This document shows, piece after piece, positions 15,829 to 23,942 of a stretch of 64,000 bases of DNA. The translations under genes were made by a program, and so were the position numbers. The notes below the pieces were generated by a model. That model did not search any database. It was not told where the DNA came from and was given only the letters and a program-made list of their open reading frames with translations. The stretch lies in the NCBI RefSeq assembly GCF_902364025.1, contig NZ_CABJCG010000003.1:248001-312000 (forward strand), read 5' to 3'. The DNA is from Enterocloster lavalensis (GTDB lineage Bacteria > Bacillota > Clostridia > Lachnospirales > Lachnospiraceae). Position 1 is the first letter of the stretch; every line of letters begins with the position of its first letter.

Positions 15829-15884
15829 ATCGTTCGCTCTCCTTTATATTGTGAATATCAAAATGCGGATCCGCGCTATTGTTA

Positions 15885-16790
15885 CTACTTGTCGCCAAGA
15901 TATGTAAACGCTTTGATGATCTGCTTGTGGGCCAGGAAATAAGCAATGATAATGGGGATGGTGAGCATCACATTGCTGGCCATCAGAATGTTATAATGGG
16001 TCCCGCTCTCGATATTCCGCAGGGAGGCCACCCCCACCGGCAGCGTACGGACCGCGTCGCTGGTGGTCAGGGCCAGCGGCCAGAAATAGTCGTTCCAGGT
16101 ATTGATAAACGTGAGAAGGGCCATGGTGACCAGGGTCGGACGGGCCATGGGCAGAAACAGCCTGAAGATCCGTTTCAGCTCCCCCGCCCGGTCCAGCTTT
16201 GCTGCCTCCACCAGCTCCTTTGGCATCTGATTGAAGGTCTGGCGCAGCATGAAAATCCCGAAAGCGCTGGTTCCAAAGGGCAGAATCAGGGACCAGTAGG
16301 TGTTGATCATCCTAAGCTTTGAAAACAGGATAAACAGCGGCATGAACACCAGCTGGGCCGGTATCATCATGGTCACTAACGTCAATCCGAACAACATCCC
16401 CTTTCCCCTGAACTGATACTGGGAAAACCCGTAGGCCGCAGGGACCACGGTCAAAAGCTGAAGCGCCGTCACGCTCCCAGTGACAATGCAGGAATTAGTC
16501 AGATACGTTGCAAATGGAATGGCCCTTAAGGCGTCCCGGTAATTGGAAAACTGAAAGGTTTCCGGCAAAAGGGCGGGCGGGAAGGTCATCGTCTCCCCCA
16601 GCGTCTTAAAGGAAGTGGAGACCATCCAGAAAAACGGGAAAAAGAAGATCAAAAACAACAGGATATGGAAGGCGCCCTTGACCGCCCGGACGGCAAACGC
16701 GTTGATCGCCCGCGCTCCGGCATTATCCCTCCGGACCTCCTGAAGCCGGGACCTCCTGAAAATCCAGGGATTTCGTTTCACTGCTAGCAT
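15885..16790 (-). CDS. ABC transporter permease (UgpE/MalG-like)
   Basis: 301-aa inner-membrane permease with six predicted helices. The cytoplasmic EAA loop that docks the ATPase is visible (KELVEAAKLDRAGELKRIF). MVSTSFKT and NTWNDYFWPL are typical of the MalG/UgpE class. It pairs with the MalF-type permease 29 nt upstream. AAGGAG precedes the ATG at 16790. Confidence 0.93.
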   Translation of the reverse strand: MLAVKRNPWIFRRSRLQEVRRDNAGARAINAFAVRAVKGAFHILLFLIFFFPFFWMVSTSFKTLGETMTFPPALLPETFQFSNYRDALRAIPFATYLTNSCIVTGSVTALQLLTVVPAAYGFSQYQFRGKGMLFGLTLVTMMIPAQLVFMPLFILFSKLRMINTYWSLILPFGTSAFGIFMLRQTFNQMPKELVEAAKLDRAGELKRIFRLFLPMARPTLVTMALLTFINTWNDYFWPLALTTSDAVRTLPVGVASLRNIESGTHYNILMASNVMLTIPIIIAYFLAHKQIIKAFTYLGDK

Positions 16791-16819
16791 AGTATTTCTC
16801 CTTATTTAATTGAAACAAT

Positions 16820-17695
16820 TTATTGGTAATGGACTCTTTTTGAGAGCACTTTGAAGTACAGGGCCGTAAAAATCAGGATAATAGCCAGCAGCACCACGCC
16901 GATTGCCGCCGCATACCCCACTTTGTAAAACCGGAAGCCATATTCGTACAGCGAAAAAACCAGTGTGTTGGTCGCATTCTGGGGCCCTCCCTCCGTAATG
17001 ATCTGGATCGTCTCAAAGACCTTGAAAGAGGCGATGGCGTCCACCAGTGTGAGAAAAAACACAGTTGGGGATATCATTGGAAAGGTGATTTTCCGGAAAA
17101 CGCTCCAGGCTCCGGCCCGGTCCAGCTTCGCCGCTTCGTACAGGTAGGGTGGGATGGTCTGAAGGGCCGACACCAGGATCAGCGCGTTATACCCAACGCT
17201 TTTCCACACTGCGATCAAAATCAGCGAGGCCAGGGCGATCCGGGGATTTCCCAGCCAGTCCACAGGCGGCGCTCCAACGAAAGCCAGTACCGCGTTCAGC
17301 AGGCCGAAATCCTTATTCATCAGCCACATCCAGAGCATCGCGATGGACGCCAGGGACACGATATAGGGGGTAAAGGCCACGCTCTGCAGAAAACTGTTGA
17401 TCCTCGTCTTTTTCGACAGATACAAGGCCGCAGCCAGCCCCAGACTCACCCCAAAGCCTACCGTACAGACCACATAGATGACCGTGTTGGCAAGTGTCCG
17501 GTAAAATTGGGCGTCGCCCAGCAGAGTGATAAAATTCTCAAGCCCCACAAATTTCTTAAACGGCGTCACCATATCCCACTGGTAAAAACTCAGGCTGATA
17601 ATAGAAAAAATGGGATAAATGCAGAATACGCACAGCAACACAATGGACGGTGCGATCAAGAGATAAGGCTTTGCCTTCACTGCCTTCGCTTTCAT
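16820..17695 (-). CDS. ABC transporter permease (UgpA/MalF-like)
   Basis: 291-aa inner-membrane permease, six helices, short N-terminus as in UgpA rather than MalF. EAA loop is PPYLYEAAKLDRAGAWSVF. The substrate-side segment ITEGGPQNATNTLVFSLYEY is typical for UgpA-type proteins. Its ATG overlaps the stop of the ATPase gene by 4 nt (ATGA), so the two are translationally coupled. Confidence 0.93.
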   Translation of the reverse strand: MKAKAVKAKPYLLIAPSIVLLCVFCIYPIFSIISLSFYQWDMVTPFKKFVGLENFITLLGDAQFYRTLANTVIYVVCTVGFGVSLGLAAALYLSKKTRINSFLQSVAFTPYIVSLASIAMLWMWLMNKDFGLLNAVLAFVGAPPVDWLGNPRIALASLILIAVWKSVGYNALILVSALQTIPPYLYEAAKLDRAGAWSVFRKITFPMISPTVFFLTLVDAIASFKVFETIQIITEGGPQNATNTLVFSLYEYGFRFYKVGYAAAIGVVLLAIILIFTALYFKVLSKRVHYQ

Positions 17696-18729
17696 TTTAA
17701 TCTCCTCTCCTGCGCGTCAAAAAAGTACATGCTGCCCACCGGCACCGCAACCTTCACCACCATGTTGACCGGAAGCTGTTCCTCATTAAAGGTTTTAAAT
17801 GTGATCACGCCGAAGGGCGCGTTAATCCGGTAAATGATCTCGCTTCCGAACAGTTCTCTGGTCAGTATGGGACCGCCGGTCACCAGATCGCCCTCCCGTA
17901 TCTCCTCCCCCGCCTTCAAAAGCCTGACCTTGGACGGGCGAAAGCCCACCGTCTCAGCCCCCGGCGGCATATCGATCAGGCCCTCCATCCGGCGGCACGG
18001 AAACAGATTCATGGTGGGATTTCCGATAAATTGGGCCGTGAACAGGTTTTCGGGATTGCTGTAGATGTTTAAGGGCGAATCATGCTGCTGTATCACGCCT
18101 TTATTCATCAGCACAATGTCTGTGGCCATGGACATGGCCTCCGTCTGGTCGTGAGTCACATACACGAAGGTGGTTCCCAGCTGCTTGTGAAGCTCGATCA
18201 GTTCCGTGCGCATCTGATTTCTCAGCTTGGCGTCCAGATTGGACAGCGGTTCGTCCATGAGAAACACCCTGGGCTTTTTCACCATGGCCCTCGCAAGGGC
18301 CACCCGCTGGCGCTGGCCGCCGGAGAGCTGGCCCGGTTTGCGTTTCAGGAAGGGAAGAAGCCCCACCGTCCCGCAGATGTCGTTGATTCTGCGCTCCCGC
18401 TCCTCCTTTGGCACTTTGCTGTTGATCAGACCGAATTCGATATTCTCCTTTACATTCATGGTGGGATAAAGCGCGTAGTTCTGGAAAACCATAGCGATAT
18501 TCCGCTCCCCCGGTTCCACGTCGTTCATCCTCGCCCCGTCGATATAGAGTTCTCCCCCGCTTAAATCCTCTAATCCGGCGATCATACGCAGGGTGGTGGA
18601 TTTCCCACACCCGCTGGGCCCAACCATAACCGTAAAGCTTCCGTCGGATATGGTCAGATCCAGATGGTCAATCACGCAGTTGTCCTTTCCGTAGGTCTTA
18701 TTCACATTTTTCAGTTCAATCTGAGACAT
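17692..18729 (-). CDS. ABC transporter ATP-binding protein (UgpC/MsmK family)
   Basis: 345-aa ATPase with all nucleotide motifs: Walker A GPSGCGKST, Q-loop MVFQNYALYP, signature LSGGQRQRVALARAM, Walker B RVFLMDEPLSNLD, and H-loop YVTHDQTEAM. After about residue 240 follows the OB-fold regulatory domain of the MalK/UgpC class (IGFRPSKV-like segment read as VGFRPSKVRLL). It is the first gene of the operon; some family members serve several importers. A promoter lies 40 nt upstream of the start. Confidence 0.95.
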   Translation of the reverse strand: MSQIELKNVNKTYGKDNCVIDHLDLTISDGSFTVMVGPSGCGKSTTLRMIAGLEDLSGGELYIDGARMNDVEPGERNIAMVFQNYALYPTMNVKENIEFGLINSKVPKEERERRINDICGTVGLLPFLKRKPGQLSGGQRQRVALARAMVKKPRVFLMDEPLSNLDAKLRNQMRTELIELHKQLGTTFVYVTHDQTEAMSMATDIVLMNKGVIQQHDSPLNIYSNPENLFTAQFIGNPTMNLFPCRRMEGLIDMPPGAETVGFRPSKVRLLKAGEEIREGDLVTGGPILTRELFGSEIIYRINAPFGVITFKTFNEEQLPVNMVVKVAVPVGSMYFFDAQERRLK

Positions 18730-18772
18730 CGTAATCTCCTTTCCTGGATGGGTTACTCATGTCTACTAAACT

Positions 18773-18801
18773 ACCATATCCGTGGGAGACTCCGCTATCA
18801 A
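18773..18801 (-). promoter_or_regulatory. Promoter of the Ugp-like operon
   Basis: Minus strand TTGATA (18796-18801), 17 nt, TATGGT (18773-18778). Confidence 0.55.
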
Positions 18802-18831
18802 GGTAACGTCAAATGGTTGTAAGAAAATGGT

Positions 18832-18867
18832 AAAACCCCTGGCCAAATGTAAATGGGCAGGGGTTTT
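18832..18867 (-). terminator. Terminator of the BMP/hydantoinase operon
   Basis: AAAACCCCTG/CAGGGGTTTT stem around 18832-18867, placed after the ridA stop. The A/T ends let it act on either strand. Confidence 0.7.
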
Positions 18868-18884
18868 GAGGGGGTGACGTGCTT

Positions 18885-19280
18885 CTATTCTGGGTCAATG
18901 ACGGTGGCGACGGCCTCGATTTCGATCGCCATGCCGTGGTTGAATTTTCCGACCTGCATGGTGCTTCGGGCAGGAGGGTCAACGGGGAAGTATTGTTTGT
19001 AGGTTTCGTTAAACTGGTCGAACTGATCGATGTCTGATACGAATACCAGGGTTTTGATGACGTGGGAGAGATCGGAGCCGCAGGCTTTTAGCAGGCTTTC
19101 CAGGTTTTTGAGGGTCTGGTGGGTCTGGGCTACGATGTCTCCTGGGGCGATGAGCTCCTGGGTGATGGGGTCGGCGGCGGTTACTCCGGCGGTAAATATC
19201 AGGTTTCCGGCGCGGTAGGCCTGGGAGTACCAGCCGCCCGGGGCCGGGGCTTTGTCGGTTTTGATTACGGTTCCTTTCAT
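18885..19280 (-). CDS. RidA family enamine/imine deaminase
   Basis: 131-aa member of the YjgF/YER057c/UK114 family, which hydrolyses reactive enamine or imine intermediates. Family features are AGNLIFTAGVTAADP, the trimer-forming GDIVAQTHQTLKNL, FVSDIDQFDQFNETYKQYF and the arginine-containing closing signature (PARSTMQVGKFNHG, substrate-carboxylate Arg). It is the last gene of the importer-hydantoinase-carbamoylase operon. Members in such operons are often linked to ureidoacrylate or pyrimidine breakdown (the RutC type), which fits its neighbours. Exact substrate unknown. Confidence 0.9.
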   Translation of the reverse strand: MKGTVIKTDKAPAPGGWYSQAYRAGNLIFTAGVTAADPITQELIAPGDIVAQTHQTLKNLESLLKACGSDLSHVIKTLVFVSDIDQFDQFNETYKQYFPVDPPARSTMQVGKFNHGMAIEIEAVATVIDPE

Positions 19281-19302
19281 ATGAATATAGCTCCTTCTGC
19301 GT

Positions 19303-20559
19303 TTAGTCCAGATTTTCGGTTTTGGATAGTTTGAGGATGGTGTTTAAAAGCAGGTTGGTTCCGGCTTCCATGTCCTCGGGGGTGGTGTATTCCTGGGGGC
19401 AGTGGCTTAGGCCGCCGTTGGAGCTGCGCAGAAATATCATTCCCATGGGCATGATGCGCTCGAAGTTGACGGAGTCGTGGCAGGGATAGCTGACCATCTG
19501 GGTGTGGGGAATCTCCAGGGAGGCGGCTTCCTCTTCCATGATTTTGATCAGCTGGGGATGACAGTGGGCGGGCCTTAAATCGATGGTGGTGCGGATTGTG
19601 TATTCCAGGCCGCGCTTGGCGCACTCTTCTTCTACAAAATGGATCAGCTTGTCGTAGTAGTCCGCCCAGATGGCATCGTCGTCCTCGCGGTAGTCCACCG
19701 GGATGACGGACTCGTCGGCGATGATGTTGTGCTCTGCGGGATGGGACTGGATATAGCCCACGGTTCCGCGGGTGTTGGAGCCGGAGCAAAGCGCCAGGCG
19801 TTCTACCTCGCAGGCGATGGCCGCGGCGGCCATCAGGGTGTCGTGGCGGTCCTCCATGGCCATGCCGCCTGCGTGGGCGGAGACGCCCTTCAAGGTGATG
19901 TAGAATTGGCGGATTCCAGCCACGGAGGTGATCACGGCCAGGGGCAGGTCCTGATTCAGCAGGTATTTGCCCTGTTCGATGTGCAGCTCCAGAAATGCCA
20001 GGTAGTCACAGGGATTGATCCGGGATTTCTCAATGTGGTCCGGGTCCAGGTTCATGTCGAACTCCAGCATGGCTTCCCGAAGGGGCTGGCCTGTATAACG
20101 GTGCAGGCAGGTGCTGGTGTAATCTGACGGCAGAACGCCGCACATGGCCTTGCTGCCAAAGGTTCCTCCCAGAAACTGGCTGGCCTCCTCGTTGACAAAA
20201 GCCACCATCTCGATAGGGCGCTCCGGGATATAGCCGGACTCGTGGAGGGTGGTCAAAAGCTCCAGCGCCGCCATCACACCGGCCATGCCGTCGAACCGTC
20301 CTCCGTTGGGTACGGTGTCAAAATGGGAGCCGGTGAGGATGGCGGGCAGATCCTGTTTTCCCTCCATACGTCCCAGAATATTTCCCACTCCGTCCATGCG
20401 GACGGTAAGGCCGGCTTCTTCCATCCAGCCCATAAGGATTCTGCATGCTTCCCGGTATTCAGGGGTCCAGGCGAACCGGCTGACTCCCCCCTGGGGATCG
20501 GACCCCACGCCCCCGAGGGATTGCAGCCTGGTCCACAAACGTTCACGATTGATTCTCAT
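19303..20559 (-). CDS. M20-family N-carbamoyl amino acid hydrolase (hydantoinase/carbamoylase, AllC-like)
   Basis: 418-aa dinuclear-metal amidohydrolase that removes the carbamoyl group from N-carbamoyl amino acids or related ureido acids. Metal and catalytic motifs: TGSHFDTVPNGGRFDG (His and Asp ligands), FVNEEASQF (catalytic Glu pair), LELHIEQGKYL (Glu/His). The dimerisation domain contains the ligand-binding histidine region GVSAHAGGMAMEDRHD. The start is ATG at 20559, overlapping the hydantoinase stop by 4 nt with GGAGGAG upstream. L-carbamoylase, beta-ureidopropionase and allantoate amidohydrolase share this fold; the preceding cyclic amidohydrolase supports a two-step ring-opening and decarbamoylation pathway. 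Confidence 0.88.
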   Translation of the reverse strand: MRINRERLWTRLQSLGGVGSDPQGGVSRFAWTPEYREACRILMGWMEEAGLTVRMDGVGNILGRMEGKQDLPAILTGSHFDTVPNGGRFDGMAGVMAALELLTTLHESGYIPERPIEMVAFVNEEASQFLGGTFGSKAMCGVLPSDYTSTCLHRYTGQPLREAMLEFDMNLDPDHIEKSRINPCDYLAFLELHIEQGKYLLNQDLPLAVITSVAGIRQFYITLKGVSAHAGGMAMEDRHDTLMAAAAIACEVERLALCSGSNTRGTVGYIQSHPAEHNIIADESVIPVDYREDDDAIWADYYDKLIHFVEEECAKRGLEYTIRTTIDLRPAHCHPQLIKIMEEEAASLEIPHTQMVSYPCHDSVNFERIMPMGMIFLRSSNGGLSHCPQEYTTPEDMEAGTNLLLNTILKLSKTENLD

Positions 20560-21944
20560 TTTCCTTCTCCTCCTGCTATTTTCGACGGAACAAATCTTCC
20601 ATATCCGCTTTCGGCCCTGATCTGGCCGTTCTCCCACACCGGCGTTCCGCGGACCAGCGTGGCCGTAACCTTGGCCTGTATGCTGCGGCCCTCGTAGGCA
20701 TACCGGGAGCACTTAGTCTTGCAGAGCGAATGTTCGGCCGAGTACACCCAGGTCTCGTCCAGATTCACCAGGGCCAGGTCTGCGTCCGCGCCTTCCCGGA
20801 TGGAACCCTTCTGCGGGTACAGGCCGAACCGGCGGGCCGCGTTTAGGCTGGTGACGCGGGCGATCTCCCAGGGCTTCATACCCCGCCGGTGAATGGCCTC
20901 GTCCAGCATAGACGGCCACGCGGTGTCGATGGACGGCGCTCCGCCGGGTGAATTCCAGTAATTGTGGTCTGCGGGCATTTTCTCCTGCTCCGGGTATGGA
21001 CCGTGGTCAGTGCCCAGATAGTCGATGGCTCCGCATTTTAAATAATCCCACAGGCGGTCGGAGCGTTCCCTGCTCCGCAGAGGCGGCATGATCTTGGCAA
21101 AGGGGCCCAGATTGTACTGATCCTCATAGTTGAACAGGAAATAGTGAGCGCAGCTCTCCACCGTCACGTCCACGCCACGCTCTCTGGCTTCCCGGATCGC
21201 CTGAGCCCCCTCTGGTATGGACAGATGGCAGATGTGCACCGGGCAGCCCGTGTGGGCCGCAAACAGAAGGATGCTCTGGATCGCCTGCAATTCCGCGTAG
21301 TACGGGCGCACCTGCTCGTGGAGCCTGAGATTCCATGAGCGGCCGGCCTCCACCGCCCGGCGGGTCAGCTCCGTCACGATCTCCAGGTCCTCGGCGTGAA
21401 AGGCCATGATTCCACCGGCTTCCCGGACAACTTCCATCATATCCACAATCTCCTGGTTCCCCAGGGACGGGTAGGAAGGGCCCGCGTCGCTTGTGAAAGC
21501 CTTAAACGCGGCGCATCCGGCCCGGCGGAGCTCCCCAACGTGGGAGGCCGCCCGCAGGATGCCCGCTCCCCAGAACGCAAAATCCACCACCGAGGCATTT
21601 CCGGCCGTCTCCTTCTTGAATTCCAGGGTCTCCAGGTTCACGATGGGCGGGTCAATATTCGGCATATCGATGAGGCAGGTGAAGCCTCCGGAAGCAGCGG
21701 CCCGGGATACGCTGGCCCAGTTCTCCCGGAAGCTTAAGGGTCCGGGGTCCATCGTGTGGCAGTGGGTATCGATGGCGCCCGGAAACACGTGGATTCCCGT
21801 CGCGTCCATCACCCGCTCCGCCTGGTCGGACGGCCCGCAGCCAATTTTTGCGATTTTGCCGTCGCGGATTCCCAGATCCGCCTGCCTGCAGCAGTCCTCC
21901 AGCACTAAGGTGCCGTTTTTTATCAGCAAATCATATCGTTCCAT
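20556..21944 (-). CDS. Cyclic amidohydrolase (dihydropyrimidinase/hydantoinase/allantoinase family)
   Basis: 462-aa amidohydrolase opening cyclic ureides. Binuclear metal site: PGAIDTHCHTMDP (HxH), carbamylated lysine in AFKAFTS (about residue 150), histidines in MAFHAEDLEIV and VHICHLS, and the aspartate in YLGTDHGPYP. The start at 21944 (MERYDLLI) follows GGGGGA; a longer reading to 22013 has no support. The substrate could be allantoin, a dihydropyrimidine or a hydantoin. The pairing with an M20 carbamoylase and a BMP importer suggests an imported ring compound used for nitrogen or carbon. Confidence 0.88.
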   Translation of the reverse strand: MERYDLLIKNGTLVLEDCCRQADLGIRDGKIAKIGCGPSDQAERVMDATGIHVFPGAIDTHCHTMDPGPLSFRENWASVSRAAASGGFTCLIDMPNIDPPIVNLETLEFKKETAGNASVVDFAFWGAGILRAASHVGELRRAGCAAFKAFTSDAGPSYPSLGNQEIVDMMEVVREAGGIMAFHAEDLEIVTELTRRAVEAGRSWNLRLHEQVRPYYAELQAIQSILLFAAHTGCPVHICHLSIPEGAQAIREARERGVDVTVESCAHYFLFNYEDQYNLGPFAKIMPPLRSRERSDRLWDYLKCGAIDYLGTDHGPYPEQEKMPADHNYWNSPGGAPSIDTAWPSMLDEAIHRRGMKPWEIARVTSLNAARRFGLYPQKGSIREGADADLALVNLDETWVYSAEHSLCKTKCSRYAYEGRSIQAKVTATLVRGTPVWENGQIRAESGYGRFVPSKIAGGEGK

Positions 21945-21954
21945 AAAAATCCCC

Positions 21955-22863
21955 CTATAAAGACCGCAGCTTCCGCTCCCGGAAATACTTGACCGCCGGG
22001 TCGAAGGCCACAAACACTACAACCACCAGATACGGAATCATCTGGATCAGGAAGGACGGGTAATCGTACCGTTTCAGAACCACGGACACCGCGTCCGCCA
22101 GACCGAACAGCCCTGAAATCGCCATCACCTTCCAGAGGGAACCTCCGCCAAAAGTCACCACCGCCAAGGCGATAAAGCCCTTGCCCGCCGTCATCTTCTC
22201 CGCGAACAGAGTCACCAGCCCCAGGGACAGATGCGCCCCGGCCAGACCGCAGGCGGTACTGGTGATCACAGAACAGAGAAACTGGATCTTGCGGACATCG
22301 TAACCCACCGCGGCGGCCGCCTGGGGATTCTCCCCGCATGCCCGGATTTTCATGCCTTCCTTGGTTCGGAATAAAATGAACCAGGTGATCACCACGAACA
22401 GCACCGAGAAATATGCTACGATGGTCTGGCTTTTAAACAGCCCGCCGACCACCGGAAGCCCGGACAGGAACGGCACCGTGTATTTGGGCATGGAAACGAT
22501 TTTGCGCGATACAAAGGAGCCCGTTGTGCCGTAGATTGCCAAAAGCAGAAATGTGGTCAGGCCCCAGGCGATCAGGTTGAAAGAGATACCTACCACCACA
22601 TTATTTCCGCCCATGTACAGACAGATCAGGGCGAACAGAACGCCGGTAACAACGCCGGCGATCAGGCCGAACAGAATCCCCACCGTGCTGCTTCCATATG
22701 TATAGCTTCCGTAGACCGCGAAGAACGCGCCCATGATCATCGATGCCTCAAGGGTAATGTTGGCCAGGCCAGAGCGGTCCGAGTAGACGCCTCCCGTGGC
22801 GGCCAGCAGAATAGGCGTGGTCTGCCGGAACGTAGCCATTATCAGATTGTATAAAATATCCAT
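21955..22863 (-). CDS. BMP-type ABC transporter permease 2 (NupQ-like)
   Basis: 302-aa permease of the branched-chain/nucleoside type with about eight helices. The opening TPILLAATGGVYSDRSGLANITLEASMIMG (partly given here as GLANITLEASMIM) is the hallmark of the second permease in BmpA-type importers. A central EAA-like loop reads RTKEGMKIRACGENPQAAA. It pairs with the permease at 22866. The hydantoinase gene begins 10 nt downstream, which strongly links uptake to ring hydrolysis. Confidence 0.9.
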   Translation of the reverse strand: MDILYNLIMATFRQTTPILLAATGGVYSDRSGLANITLEASMIMGAFFAVYGSYTYGSSTVGILFGLIAGVVTGVLFALICLYMGGNNVVVGISFNLIAWGLTTFLLLAIYGTTGSFVSRKIVSMPKYTVPFLSGLPVVGGLFKSQTIVAYFSVLFVVITWFILFRTKEGMKIRACGENPQAAAAVGYDVRKIQFLCSVITSTACGLAGAHLSLGLVTLFAEKMTAGKGFIALAVVTFGGGSLWKVMAISGLFGLADAVSVVLKRYDYPSFLIQMIPYLVVVVFVAFDPAVKYFRERKLRSL

Positions 22864-22865
22864 GA

Positions 22866-23942
22866 TCAGGTTCCTCCTTCCGCTCCGGTATCCGCTTTAT
22901 GTTTCGGGCGTTTAAACGCCATATTGGCCAGGTAGGTACAGGAAATAAACGTGACCATCAGGCCCTGCAGCACCATAGCCAGGGAGCGCGACACATCGGT
23001 GACCCGCTCCACCTGGAGCGCTCCGGCCTTGACGATTCCCAGGAAAAACGCGCCCAGAAGAACTCCGATGGGCGTGCTGTTCCCCATCAGCGCCACTACC
23101 ATCCCGTCCATACCGAAATCCGGCGAGAAACCGGACATGAAGCGGCCAACCACGCCCATGACCTCCGTCGCTCCCGCAAGGCCCGCGATAGCCCCGGACA
23201 GCAGCATGATCCGAATCCGGGTGGCCGGGACGTTCACGCCCCCGCATTTGGCAAAATCCGGGTTGACGCCGCAGATGTGCAGCTCGTATCCGAATTTCGT
23301 CTTGTGCACCATAAACCAGAACAGCGCAATGCAGATGAGCCCCAGGACAACGCCGTAATGGGCTGATCCGTCCGCCCAAATCTTGGCAAATCTGGCCTCC
23401 GGCGCGATCTCCGCGGTGATCAGCGAGTGCCCCTGGACCCCGGTTGCCAGGAAATGGTAACGGGTCAGATAATCCGTCAGGTTGGTGGCCACATAGTTGA
23501 GCATCAGGGTCATCACCATCTCGCTGGCCCCGAAATAGGCCCGGATCACCGCCGGAAACAGGGCCCACAGTGCGCCGCCGAAGGCTCCGGCGATCAGGCA
23601 CAGCCCGATGTGCACCGCGGGCGGAAGCCCATGAAAGGTAAATCCCGCCCAGGCGCTGAAAAACGCGCCCATAAACATCTGTCCCTCTGTGCCGATATTG
23701 AACATGCCGCCCCGGAGCGCCACAGCCGCGGCCAGGCCCGTAAACAGGAGGGGCGTGGTCCAGCGGATCGTGGATGCCAGTGAAAACCGGGACATCAGGG
23801 AGCCGTCGATCATCGTCCCGTACACGTCGAGAGGATTGTGCCCGGAAAATGCCAGGATCAGCGAGCCCAGCACAAAGCTGACAACAATCGCCCCAACGAT
23901 GGCCTTCGCGCTCATTTTCTGAGGTTTGAAATCAAAATTCAT
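22866..23942 (-). CDS. BMP-type ABC transporter permease 1 (NupP-like)
   Basis: 358-aa permease, about nine hydrophobic segments, with the family glycine-rich helix LRGGMFNIGTEGQMFMGAF and cytoplasmic docking loop TKFGYELHICGVNPDFAKCGG. It is translationally coupled to the ATPase: its ATG at 23942 overlaps the ATPase stop by 4 nt. The nucleoside importers of Bacillus (NupNOPQ) and Lactococcus (BmpA-NupABC) have the same gene set. Confidence 0.9.
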   Translation of the reverse strand: MNFDFKPQKMSAKAIVGAIVVSFVLGSLILAFSGHNPLDVYGTMIDGSLMSRFSLASTIRWTTPLLFTGLAAAVALRGGMFNIGTEGQMFMGAFFSAWAGFTFHGLPPAVHIGLCLIAGAFGGALWALFPAVIRAYFGASEMVMTLMLNYVATNLTDYLTRYHFLATGVQGHSLITAEIAPEARFAKIWADGSAHYGVVLGLICIALFWFMVHKTKFGYELHICGVNPDFAKCGGVNVPATRIRIMLLSGAIAGLAGATEVMGVVGRFMSGFSPDFGMDGMVVALMGNSTPIGVLLGAFFLGIVKAGALQVERVTDVSRSLAMVLQGLMVTFISCTYLANMAFKRPKHKADTGAEGGT

